A stretch of DNA of 38,857 nucleotides, taken from contig JADZEF010000209.1 in the NCBI GenBank assembly GCA_020850695.1, forward strand, positions 1-38,857, written 5' to 3'. This document shows positions 1 through 6,603 of this stretch, one piece after another. This DNA is from Planctomycetaceae bacterium. Lineage in GTDB: Bacteria > Planctomycetota > Planctomycetia > Planctomycetales > Planctomycetaceae. The notes beneath the pieces are model-generated. The model worked only from the letters and a program-made list of their open reading frames with translations, searched no databases and was not told where the DNA came from. How positions within the stretch are numbered: the first letter of the stretch is position 1; the number at the start of each line of letters is the position of its first letter. The translations under genes were made by a program, and so were the position numbers.

Positions 1-327
1 GATGGCCTGGCGGCCCTGGTCAGGGAGCACCTCGACCGCGACGTCCTCGACGGCGGTCTGTTCGTGTTCCTCAACAAGCGCCGCAACCGCATCAAGCTGC
101 TGTTCTGGGAGAAAGACGGGCTCGTGATTGTCCAGAAGCGGCTGGAGCTCGGCTGCTTCACTCGGCCTCGACGCACGGCGTCGGAGGCGAACGGGCGCTC
201 GATCCCGCTGACTGCGGCCGAGCTGGCGCTCCTGCTGGAAGGGATCGAAGTGATCCAGGCCCGGCGTTCGCCCCGGTATCGGCGGGCGAATGATCGCCGG
301 GACACGGCGCACCAGGAACATCGCTGA
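1..327 (+). CDS. tnpB: IS66 accessory protein TnpB (Orf2), 5'-truncated by window edge
   Basis: The frame is open from the first base, so the start lies outside the window. The visible 108 residues carry the family core, with GGLFVFLNKRRNRIKLLFWE followed by KDGLVIVQKRLELGCF, matching the IS66 Orf2 pattern of a conserved hydrophobic strand, a basic patch, then W-x-x-D/K-G-L and K-R-L-E-x-G. TnpB is needed with TnpC for IS66 transposition, but its biochemical role is unknown. The stop (325-327) lies about 70 bases before the likely tnpC start, although the tnpC frame is already open across the end of tnpB, as is common in this family. Confidence 0.88.
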   Translation, partial: DGLAALVREHLDRDVLDGGLFVFLNKRRNRIKLLFWEKDGLVIVQKRLELGCFTRPRRTASEANGRSIPLTAAELALLLEGIEVIQARRSPRYRRANDRRDTAHQEHR

Positions 328-394
328 GAATTCTCGCGACCTGAGCCTCGGGACGCTGGCGCGACGCGGTGCGGCTGGGTACGCTCGTGCCACC

Positions 395-1993
395 ATGAGC
401 TCAAGCGCCCCGGAAGTCGCCGCAGCCGACGTCACCACGCTCAAGGCGATGGTGGCCGAACTGATGGCCGCGCTGAAGAACGCCCAGCAGCGGAACGCTC
501 AGCTCGAACATCGGCTCGACCAGATCCTGCGGCGGATGTACGGCCAGAAGTCGGAGAAGATCGATCCGGCGCAGCGGCTGTTGTTCGTCGACGAGGAGGC
601 AGCGCCGGCACCCGCGGTCGAGGAGCCCGTCGCGCCGCCGGATGCCGAGGAAACGAAGGCCGTCTCACGAAAGAAGGGGCATGGCCGCGCCGGGCTGCCG
701 AGGAACCTGCCGCGCGTTCGCCAGCCGCACGATCTGACCGACGCAGAGAAGCTCTGCCCCTGCTGCCAGACGCCGCGGACGAAGATCGGCGAGGACGTCA
801 GCGAGCAGCTGGAATACGTGCCGTCGAGCCTGTTCGTGATCCAGCACGTGCGGCCGAAATACGCCTGCCCGAAGTGCCGCGATCAGGTGGTGGCGGCGGA
901 CAAGCCCCAGCAGCCGATCGCGAAGGGGCTGCCTGGCCCCGGTCTCCTGGCGCACGTGGCGGTCAGCAAGCACGCCGATCACCTGCCGCTGAACCGCCAG
1001 TCGAAGGTCCTCGCACGGCACGGCGTGACGCTCAGCCGCTCGACCCTCTGCGACTGGATGAAGGCCGTCGGCGTGGCGCTTGAGCCGCTCGTCGCGCTGA
1101 TGCGGACACGCATTCTGCGAAGTGCGCTGATCCAGACCGACGACACGCCGGTCGACGTGCTGGAGAGGGGATCGAAGAAGAACGTGCGGATCGGCCGCCT
1201 GTGGGTCTATCGCGGCGACGAGAGCGAGCCCTACGTCGTGTTCGACTTCACGCCGGATCGCAGCCGGGAGGGTCCGCGGAAATGGCTGGACGACTACCGC
1301 GGCTGGCTGCAGGCCGACGCCTACGCCGGCTACGACGAGCTCTTCCGCACGCGGCCCGGGCTGATCGAGGTCGGCTGCTGGGCTCATGCGCGGCGCTACT
1401 TCTTCGAAGCGCGCGAGACCGACCTGCGAGCCGTGGAAGCGCTGGCCTGGATCCAGCGTCTGTACGCGGTCGAGCGCGAAGCCGACGAGCATGACGAGCG
1501 GATCAACCGTGAGCAGGGAATCGACCCCGCGAGCAACGTGCCGCAGGTGCGGGACGCCGCTCATCGAGGCATGCTCCGCGCGGAGAAATCGAAGCCGCTG
1601 CTGACGTCTCTCTTCGAACGTCTCAAGACCTGGCGCGCCGACGTGCTGCCGAAGAGCCCGCTGGGCCAGGCGGTGCAGTACGCCCTCAACCTGAGAGCGG
1701 CCTTGCAGCGCTACGTCGACGACGGTCGGCTGCCGATCGACAACAATGCCAGCGAGCGCGATCTTCGCGGCATCGCCCTCGGACGCAGAAACTGGCTCTT
1801 CTGCGGAAGCACCCGCGGCGGGCAAACGGCCGCCACGATCACCTCTCTGATCGCAACCTGCCAGCGACATCGCGTCGAGCCCTTCACGTGGCTCCGCAAA
1901 ACTCTGGCCGAGCTGCCTCAGCTGGCCCGTGACGAACGCGGCCTCATCCTGCCCGACCGGCTGGCGCACCTGCTGCCAAACTCCGCTCGGTAG
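395..1993 (+). CDS. tnpC: IS66-family DDE transposase TnpC
   Basis: This 532-residue protein has the full IS66 transposase layout: an N-terminal coiled-coil/leucine-zipper segment (about 14-65), a zinc-binding segment with CPCC (121-124) and CPKC (158-161), and a DDE catalytic core. Candidate catalytic residues are D249/D250 (TDDTPV), D308 (LQADAYAGYDELF) and E454 (DNNASERDL). The C-terminal signature SLIATCQRHRVEPFTWL is present. I start at the ATG at 395, before the conserved N-terminal helix. The frame is open from 290 and an upstream start is possible. Length is normal for the family and no frameshift is seen. Confidence 0.93.
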   Translation: MSSSAPEVAAADVTTLKAMVAELMAALKNAQQRNAQLEHRLDQILRRMYGQKSEKIDPAQRLLFVDEEAAPAPAVEEPVAPPDAEETKAVSRKKGHGRAGLPRNLPRVRQPHDLTDAEKLCPCCQTPRTKIGEDVSEQLEYVPSSLFVIQHVRPKYACPKCRDQVVAADKPQQPIAKGLPGPGLLAHVAVSKHADHLPLNRQSKVLARHGVTLSRSTLCDWMKAVGVALEPLVALMRTRILRSALIQTDDTPVDVLERGSKKNVRIGRLWVYRGDESEPYVVFDFTPDRSREGPRKWLDDYRGWLQADAYAGYDELFRTRPGLIEVGCWAHARRYFFEARETDLRAVEALAWIQRLYAVEREADEHDERINREQGIDPASNVPQVRDAAHRGMLRAEKSKPLLTSLFERLKTWRADVLPKSPLGQAVQYALNLRAALQRYVDDGRLPIDNNASERDLRGIALGRRNWLFCGSTRGGQTAATITSLIATCQRHRVEPFTWLRKTLAELPQLARDERGLILPDRLAHLLPNSAR

Positions 1994-2077
1994 TCCGGCC
2001 CGTGGCCGTCGCCTGCGACGCAAACCACCCAGCTGCGTCTACCGGACGGTTACATCCTTCGGATCTAGCATCCCCCG

Positions 2078-2347
2078 ATGAACCCCGACGACGACGCCCT
2101 GATCGATGCGGAGCTTTCCGACGCCGAACGCCACCAGGTGCAGGCGTTCTACTCCGTCGCCGCATGGATCGACGCGTTATGGCCGGACGGTGAAGCGGCC
2201 AATGTGCTCGCCTTTCTCGACTCCTGCGTCGACGTGATCCGTCTCCCCGCGCATCCGGACAGCTCGGGCAACCGGCCGGCGGTCATCGCGCGGCTCCGGG
2301 AGATCGCGGAGATGAAACTGGAGAAGATCAAGCAGCCGAAAGAGTGA
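2078..2347 (+). CDS. Small hypothetical protein just outside the IS66 right end
   Basis: An 89-residue acidic protein of unknown function. It has no signal peptide, membrane segment or metal motif. The N-terminus is rich in Asp and the C-terminus is a charged helix (REIAEMKLEKIKQPKE). It begins only 25 bases after the inferred IS66 end, so its native promoter may have been displaced, or it may be read from the IS. No clear ribosome-binding site precedes the ATG. It is convergent with the response regulator on the other strand (28 bases between the stops). I do not recognise a family. Confidence 0.5.
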   Translation: MNPDDDALIDAELSDAERHQVQAFYSVAAWIDALWPDGEAANVLAFLDSCVDVIRLPAHPDSSGNRPAVIARLREIAEMKLEKIKQPKE

Positions 2348-2375
2348 GTCCGATCCACGTGCACCGGCATGGCTC

Positions 2376-3053
2376 TCATCGATCGCGGCTGAGGCACCAC
2401 GCCGTCGCATGACGGAGCACGGCGGATGCCGTAGGAAGCTGCAGCTTCTCCTTGATGTGCTCGCGATGATACTGGACTGTCTTATCGCTCAAGTGAAGAT
2501 CTCTCGCGATCTCTTTGGTGCTCATACCGCGTCCAAGTCGCTCGTAGACCTCAAGTTCCCGATCAGACAGCAGCTTCAGGGGTGATGACGAAGTATTTGG
2601 CTTCCTTCTCATTCCCTCAGACAAAAGCTTCTCGGTCATCCGCGGACTGAGGTAGCTGCGTCCAGCAAGCACCTGCTTAATGGCCGAGATCAACGTGCTC
2701 GCCGGCTCCTGCTTATTGATGAAACCATGTGCCCCTGCCCGAATTGCCCGTCCGGCAAACAGTTCCTCGTCGTGCACCGACAAGACCAGGGTGAGCACGT
2801 CGGGGTGGAGCCTGCTTACCTGCCGGATCAGCTCGAGGCCGTCACCGGCTTTGAGTCGCAAATCGACGATCGCCAATGTCGGGCATTTGTCGCCGATCAA
2901 TTTGATAGCCGAATGGACGTCCTCCGCTTCTCCGCACACGGACCATCCCGGCTCCATTGCGATAAGCCTGGCGAGACCGAGGCGGATCAATTCATGGTCG
3001 TCAACAATCACAAAGCTCGCCCGTTCGGACGGCGATTTTGATGCAGTGATCAT
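2376..3053 (-). CDS. NarL/FixJ-family response regulator (receiver + LuxR-type HTH)
   Basis: A 225-residue two-domain regulator. The receiver domain (about 12-130) carries the acidic pair DD (18-19), phospho-acceptor D64 (AIVDLRL), S92 and K114 (FINKQEP). The LuxR/GerE DNA-binding domain (about 162-219) is recognisable from LSDRELEVYERLGRGMSTKE and the following helix-turn-helix. The chosen start at 3053 gives the usual short lead-in to the receiver and has GGGAAG about ten bases upstream; the frame is open further upstream but matches nothing there. No histidine kinase is in the window. It is divergent from the csrA-like cluster. A link with CsrA would parallel the GacA/UvrY-Csr circuit of gammaproteobacteria, but that is inference. 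Confidence 0.9.
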   Translation of the reverse strand: MITASKSPSERASFVIVDDHELIRLGLARLIAMEPGWSVCGEAEDVHSAIKLIGDKCPTLAIVDLRLKAGDGLELIRQVSRLHPDVLTLVLSVHDEELFAGRAIRAGAHGFINKQEPASTLISAIKQVLAGRSYLSPRMTEKLLSEGMRRKPNTSSSPLKLLSDRELEVYERLGRGMSTKEIARDLHLSDKTVQYHREHIKEKLQLPTASAVLRHATAWCLSRDR

Positions 3054-3401
3054 GATTTCGCTTCCCGCGGAACTGTCGCTCAGAGTGCCAATTCTGGGCT
3101 CCAAAGCCAAGCGAAACTTCAAAATCAATTGATTCGAGGACAAGGCGTTGAGGGTAGACCGCTGTGGGACGCGCAATCGTGTTTTCCATTGTTGCCGCAT
3201 CGCCGAAAGATCGCCGACGTTGCACGGCGCCCACTATCCTTTCGGGGTCATCGCAAAATCTACAACGCCCCTTTCGACTTGCGACGAATAAGTACCGTGC
3301 GTCCACTAAACCGCTTGGCGCGCGTAGTTCTCCTCGGTACTCTTTCGTCCATCAAGGAGCCGATCAGACGCAAGGAGGCGGCCCGCGTCTGAGGCCGAGA
3401 A
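3054..3401. other. Gap between response regulator and small-protein cluster
   Basis: About 350 bases between divergent genes. It should hold the promoters of the response regulator and of the csrA-containing cluster. I see no convincing sigma70 boxes, no RNA gene and no repeat. AAGGAGG occurs at 3372-3378 but is about 23 bases from the next ATG, too far to serve as its ribosome-binding site. Confidence 0.4.
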
Positions 3402-3515
3402 ATGCTGTTCGCCGAACTCCCGCCGAGGTGGCAAGCCAGTGCCGATTTCCGGCATCTTGCGACTATCGGGCAGGGACTTCTCAAAGCCGCCGAATCGTTG
3501 TTGCGTCTCCGCTGA
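3402..3515 (+). CDS. 37-residue small protein, PPRWQ/DFR/GQGLL family (copy 1)
   Basis: A very short gene I predict from similarity to a second copy at 4115-4231. The two align without gaps over 35 residues with 22 identical, sharing PPRWQ, DFR, LA and GQGLL. Eleven of the 22 identical residues use different synonymous codons, which suggests selection on the protein rather than a recent DNA duplication. The middle and C-terminus look like an amphipathic helix. No signal peptide, cysteine or membrane segment is present. GAGG lies about nine bases before the ATG. It precedes the csrA-like gene by 90 bases on the same strand. Function is unknown. Confidence 0.62.
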   Translation: MLFAELPPRWQASADFRHLATIGQGLLKAAESLLRLR

Positions 3516-3605
3516 GGTTTGCCTCCTCAGTGTGATCGATGCCCGCTGTCCGTCGTTTCGTCCCCTCATTCTGGTGCGCCGCTGCGCGCACACTGGAGCC
3601 CCATC

Positions 3606-3839
3606 ATGCTCATTCTGCGCCGCAAGGTTGGTGAGTCGTTCCGCATCGGAGACGACATCGTGGTCAAGGTCGGCCATCTCACCGAGTTGAACGTCAAGCT
3701 CCTGATCGACGCCCCGAGGAACGTGCCGATCTACCGCGAGGAGCAGCCGCGGAACGTGTCGCCGGCCTGCCAGCCGCTTCAGTACATGCTCGAGGATCTC
3801 TTCCCCGCTCCGCTGACCTATCGCGGAACGGTCAGTTGA
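3606..3839 (+). CDS. csrA: CsrA-like carbon storage / translational regulator
   Basis: A 77-residue protein whose first 47 residues match CsrA/RsmA: MLILRRKVGESFRIGDDIVV, then the conserved APRNVPIYREE segment that includes the RNA-contacting R equivalent to R44. CsrA dimers bind GGA-containing hairpins in mRNA leaders and alter translation. The usual G-N-Q-V turn is replaced by E-L-N-V, and there is a C-terminal extension of about 30 residues (after REE) rich in proline and aromatic residues, longer than the typical 61-70 residue protein. GGAG sits seven bases before the ATG. The stop overlaps the likely TTG start of the next gene, implying translational coupling. Confidence 0.88.
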   Translation: MLILRRKVGESFRIGDDIVVKVGHLTELNVKLLIDAPRNVPIYREEQPRNVSPACQPLQYMLEDLFPAPLTYRGTVS

Positions 3840-4063
3840 CCGGCGAGGTCCTGCTGCACGAATCGCACGATGAGGGCTGGCACTACGCCACGGTCACGGT
3901 GATCGCGAAATCTGGCCAGGTCCTCGGGATGTGGAAGTGCTGGAACTGCCGCGAAGTCGGGATGACTTCGCGGCTCGACGACGCGCTGGAAGCCCGTCGG
4001 ATCGCCATTGAGGGCGTCAAGGAACATCGAACGGAGTGCCGCGTCTTTCACGCCCCGTATTGA
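3836..4063 (+). CDS. Small C-x2-C / H-x3-C putative metal-binding protein (copy A)
   Basis: A 75-residue protein starting at a TTG that overlaps the csrA stop by four bases (TTGA), so it is likely co-translated with csrA. It has a beta-rich N-terminal half (HYATVTVIAKSGQVLGMW), then C-W-N-C-R, a helical stretch, and E-H-R-T-E-C near the end. The same NCR-x24-[DEQ]-H-x3-C arrangement, with exactly 25 residues between the second cysteine's neighbour block and the histidine, recurs in the protein at 4589-4894. This suggests a paralogous zinc-site family. I recognise no named domain. The TTG start is inferred from the overlap and is uncertain. Confidence 0.6.
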   Translation: MTGEVLLHESHDEGWHYATVTVIAKSGQVLGMWKCWNCREVGMTSRLDDALEARRIAIEGVKEHRTECRVFHAPY

Positions 4064-4114
4064 TCGAGGGGTGTCGCTGAGTCCCACGACGGGATCAACC
4101 AAGGCCATCGCACT

Positions 4115-4231
4115 ATGCGACCGTTTTCCGAAACTCCGCCGCGTTGGCAGTCGTCATTCGACTTCCGGACGCTGGCGATGAAAGGCCAGGGGCTGCTCTA
4201 CGCCTCTGAGCACATGCTGCAGCTCGTGTGA
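4115..4231 (+). CDS. 38-residue small protein, PPRWQ/DFR/GQGLL family (copy 2)
   Basis: Second copy of the short family first seen at 3402-3515, with 22 of 35 aligned residues identical, including PPRWQ, DFR and GQGLL. It follows the putative metal-binding copy A by 51 bases on the same strand. No strong ribosome-binding site is visible before the ATG. The conserved Trp, the Arg/Asp pair and the C-terminal amphipathic pattern are kept, while the ends diverge. The order small protein, csrA, metal-site protein, small protein, metal-site protein suggests an incomplete cassette duplication with loss of a second csrA. Function is unknown. Confidence 0.6.
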   Translation: MRPFSETPPRWQSSFDFRTLAMKGQGLLYASEHMLQLV

Positions 4232-4588
4232 GACCGCGGATTGGAACGCGCGTCGCGGCGCCCATGTTCCCCTTCCGAGCTTCTCCCATGTTCGACTGCC
4301 TCATCGCCCTCGCCATTCTCTGCGCCGGCATCCGCGGCAAGACCGACGGATCGCCTGAGTGCTCGCTCCCCTCGCGCCCACCATCTGCTGTCGTCGCATC
4401 CGGATGACGCCTGAGTGGACCACTTCTGCCGATCGGCCGAAAACTGGTCCACCTGCAAACCGCTGAGATTCCCGGTGTTTTTCCGCACCGTGGTACATCC
4501 AGCCGATTCCCCGTCGAAAGTGTACCACCCCCGGTGTCGCTCCCATTGCGCGCCGAGCCCGCTCTCCTTACACCCCGAGGTTCTTTCC
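4232..4588. other. Gap with a possible 39-47 codon ORF and an IS21-like end fragment
   Basis: The stretch between the second small protein and the second metal-site protein. A short plus-strand frame (ATG at 4264 or 4288, stop 4405-4407) encodes a peptide with one hydrophobic stretch (FDCLIALAILCAGI); there is no supporting copy, so I do not call it as a gene. An IS21-like terminal fragment follows at 4415-4452. No csrA remnant is visible where a full cassette duplication would have placed one. Confidence 0.35.
4415..4452. repeat. IS21-like terminal repeat remnant
   Basis: The segment begins GTGGACCACTT and ends AACTGGTCCAC, an imperfect inverted repeat with GGCCGAAAACTGGTCCAC on the right. 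GGCCGAAAACTGGTCCACC-type sequence is typical of the multiple terminal repeats of IS21-family elements. No istA or istB coding sequence is present, so this would be a solitary end or a scar. Recognition is from memory of the family's ends and is moderate at best. Confidence 0.35.
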
Positions 4589-4894
4589 ATGAACGCTCTC
4601 ATCCCGAAAGTCCTGACCGACACGCGCGGCCTTGCCGCCGCTCATCCGCCTTCGACAACCGTCAATCCGATCCTTCGCCGGCCAGGTGAGATCGTCCAAC
4701 ATGAGGAGTCGATCGAGCTCAACGGGGCCACGATGCGCATCCGGGTCATCGTGCGCGCCAACGCGCTCGCGGCGACCTGGTCCTGCAACTGTCGGCAGTC
4801 CGGGATCCGTGCGGGCCTGCCGTCCGTCGAAGTGGCGCAGGCCTTCGCGTACGCCCTCGCCGGGCAGCACGCGGTCGAGTGCCACGGGCGGTGA
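4589..4894 (+). CDS. Small C-x-C / H-x3-C putative metal-binding protein (copy B)
   Basis: A 101-residue protein, paralogous to the one at 3836-4063. Its C-terminal half has TWSCNCRQSGI, then 25 residues, then H-A-V-E-C. The spacing from NCR to H-x3-C is identical in the two copies, but the first motif is C-x-C here and C-x2-C in copy A. The N-terminal 40 residues are extra. GAGG (4577-4580) lies eight bases before the ATG, supporting this start. There is no signal peptide, so it is probably cytoplasmic. It may bind zinc. Role unknown, but it lies in the same small-protein cluster. Confidence 0.6.
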   Translation: MNALIPKVLTDTRGLAAAHPPSTTVNPILRRPGEIVQHEESIELNGATMRIRVIVRANALAATWSCNCRQSGIRAGLPSVEVAQAFAYALAGQHAVECHGR

Positions 4895-5039
4895 TAGCCG
4901 ACATCGCCGGCGGAGGAGTTGCCGGGTTTATGCGGCCGATCGAACGAGGGGGTGAGGTCGGCCGATTTGTGGTTTGAGTTCCAGATATCGCCCAGGGGGC
5001 GGCCACGGCCGCGGTGAACAGCGGCAACGGTTCCAACCA

Positions 5040-5270
5040 ATGAGGAAGCGATTTGAACGATTCGAAGTGTTCGTGATTTCCGAAGGGGAGAATGAGCTCT
5101 CCCTTCACCTCTCACAGGAAGAGGCGGAACGGCAGGTCGACTTGTGGAACGAGATTGCCCCGCACCTTCAGCTGCCTCTCCGGCGTTTTACCCCGCGGAC
5201 CGCGATTCTGACCCCGGAGTCGGACCCTCGGGATTCGACCACCGCTGGTCCAGTAGCTGTGCCAGCTTGA
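5040..5270 (+). CDS. Small hypothetical protein, 3' end overlapping the integrase gene
   Basis: A 76-residue charged protein (N-terminal MRKRFERFEVFVISEGENEL, then a helix LSQEEAERQVDLWNEIAPHL). Its last 83 bases overlap antisense the 3' end of the recombinase gene (5188-5270), so its C-terminal third may not be under selection. An alternative GTG/ATG start upstream (4974) adds a Gly/Arg-rich lead that looks non-coding. No family recognised. It is the last plus-strand gene of the small-protein cluster. Confidence 0.42.
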   Translation: MRKRFERFEVFVISEGENELSLHLSQEEAERQVDLWNEIAPHLQLPLRRFTPRTAILTPESDPRDSTTAGPVAVPA

Positions 5271-6483
5271 TGAGGTCCGCGATCTGGGATTCGACGTAGA
5301 TGCCCGTCGTGTCGAGTTTGCTGTGGCCAAGCCACCGCTGCGCAGCCTGACGACCGAACCATCCGTCGATCTGGGTTGCGACTGAATGCCGGAGTTGATT
5401 CGGGTGCCAGTGTGGGACGCTGGTGCCTCCCTTTCTCGCTTTCGCGAAGCCCCGGCGCACTGCCTTGTAGTAGGTCGAGGTGTCGTAGTGCTCGCGCATG
5501 TTGGTATCACCGTTCTGTCGCCGCTCTTCGGCGGCCGCCTTCTTCCTTGCCACCCTTCGGGCCTCGCTCGGGTATCGGGGCGTCTTCCGCTTCCGTTCCA
5601 CCTCGGCCGCTTTCATCGCACGATGCCACTCGTCTGACTCGCGCGGACTGAAGAGGAAGGCGGTCGGGTCGCGATTCTCGAGAAACGGCAGCAGCACCGA
5701 GTGCAGCGATCGAGGAATCGCCTTGAACAGGGCTTGATCACGCCACGTGTTCTTGTGCGACTCGGGCCGATAGATCCAGACTTCTCCAACCTGCTCGATG
5801 TCGCACGGTCGCATGGCGCACACTTCCGCCGGCCGCATCCCGCCGAAGTATTGCGTTCTGATCATCGCCGAGATGACCGGCGAGACGAACGGCAGGAGCG
5901 CTTCGACGTCTGCCCAGGGGACCGGCTTCACCGGCGGGCGTTCTTTCGCCGCAGTGCGTCCCTTTCGAAGTCCGTTCACGGTCAGAAGTCCCCAATGCAC
6001 CGCCGGCGGGACGAGCTCCTGTGAGGCGGCCCATTTGAAGAACTGCTTGATGCGGGCGATGCGATCGTTGATTGTCTTCCGGGCCAGGCCTTGCCGGATG
6101 AAATGCCGCTGCATCAACGTCAGCCGCTTCGGGCCGAACTCCTCCGCGGGCTCGTCACCAAACAGCTCAGCCATTGGACGAAGGGCCAGCACTTTGTTCG
6201 CGAAGTCGCTTCGACTCCGATTCCAGCCCGGGGCGCCGGCCGCCATCGCTTCGAGATGCCGCGTGTACTCCTCGACGAGGATGGCGATCGTGCGGCGGTC
6301 GTTTTTCTTCAGCGGAGGGACGTAAGCCGCCTCTTCCGCAAGCAGCCTGGAAAGCCAGGTCTGATACTTTTTCTCGGTTTCCGGGTCACCGGTTCGACCG
6401 AAGTAGGCCCGCTTGCCATTGGAGCGGGGCCAAACCGCAAATGCCCGCCCGTCCGAGGTTTTCCGCAGCGTCGGAATTCGCAT
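5188..6483 (-). CDS. Tyrosine recombinase / phage-type integrase
   Basis: A 431-residue site-specific recombinase. It has an SAM-like core-binding domain (about 60-160) and a C-terminal catalytic domain (about 185-405). Catalytic residues visible are R217 (GGMRPAEV), R365 with H366 (NQLRHSVAT), H387 (LGHSKLDTTG) and the nucleophile Y396 (GIYVE). The first His of the usual H-x-L-R-H box is Asn (N362). A basic Lys/Arg-rich insertion (about 296-330) precedes box II. The gene starts 121 bases from the 3' end of tRNA-Val, with the tRNA 3' end facing it, as expected for an element that integrates into that tRNA. No excisionase gene is recognisable. A 24-bp palindrome lies just upstream of the start. 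Confidence 0.92.
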   Translation of the reverse strand: MRIPTLRKTSDGRAFAVWPRSNGKRAYFGRTGDPETEKKYQTWLSRLLAEEAAYVPPLKKNDRRTIAILVEEYTRHLEAMAAGAPGWNRSRSDFANKVLALRPMAELFGDEPAEEFGPKRLTLMQRHFIRQGLARKTINDRIARIKQFFKWAASQELVPPAVHWGLLTVNGLRKGRTAAKERPPVKPVPWADVEALLPFVSPVISAMIRTQYFGGMRPAEVCAMRPCDIEQVGEVWIYRPESHKNTWRDQALFKAIPRSLHSVLLPFLENRDPTAFLFSPRESDEWHRAMKAAEVERKRKTPRYPSEARRVARKKAAAEERRQNGDTNMREHYDTSTYYKAVRRGFAKARKGGTSVPHWHPNQLRHSVATQIDGWFGRQAAQRWLGHSKLDTTGIYVESQIADLIKLAQLLDQRWSNPEGPTPGSESRSAG

Positions 6484-6504
6484 GGGGTTTCACCGGTCTA
6501 GCGA

Positions 6505-6528
6505 AAAAGGGATCAGCTGATCCCTTTT
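6505..6528. promoter_or_regulatory. Perfect 24-bp palindrome upstream of the integrase gene
   Basis: The half-site is AAAAGGGATCAG, followed by its exact complement. It lies 21 bases before the integrase ATG. It could be an operator for a dimeric repressor or the recombinase itself, or, read as RNA, a hairpin ending in U residues that attenuates integrase expression. The sequence cannot separate these readings. Confidence 0.5.
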
Positions 6529-6567
6529 GCTTTCACCAGAAAAACCGCTCCACGCGTCTCGCGGGGT

Positions 6568-6582
6568 AGCACAAGTTGTGCT
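6568..6582. promoter_or_regulatory. 15-bp inverted repeat AGCACAA-G-TTGTGCT
   Basis: A perfect 7-bp inverted repeat with a one-base centre, between the integrase gene and the tRNA 3' end. It is placed where recombinase arm sites or an integrase promoter operator would be expected. No second copy was noticed nearby. Confidence 0.35.
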
Positions 6583-6603
6583 GTCGGTTCAACTTACGAC
6601 TAA

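Larger units (their letters stand above)
1..2053 (+). mobile_element. IS66-family insertion sequence, right-hand part (left end outside window)
   Basis: The TnpB fragment and TnpC form the usual overlapping IS66 gene order. After the tnpC stop the sequence ends in ACCGGACGGTTAC (2041-2053); its reverse complement begins GTAACCGTCCGG, in keeping with IS66-family ends, which start GTAA. The small tnpA gene and the left terminal repeat lie outside the window, so the usual 8-bp target duplication (expected to equal ATCCTTCG, 2054-2061) cannot be checked. TnpC looks intact, so the element may be active. The right boundary is inferred from the terminal motif alone. Confidence 0.7.

Noticed and set aside
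665..2023. Long open frame antisense to the IS66 transposase gene (452 codons)
   Set aside because: It is a high-GC shadow of tnpC: no recognisable motif, composition rich in Arg/Gly/Val, and fully covered by a gene with complete catalytic motifs.
3306..3677. Minus-strand 123-codon frame across the first tiny gene and the csrA start
   Set aside because: No motif, and it conflicts with the csrA gene and the conserved plus-strand small protein.
4264..4407. Possible 39-47 residue membrane peptide
   Set aside because: A single hydrophobic stretch with no paralog, no good ribosome-binding site and no known family; left as a note only.
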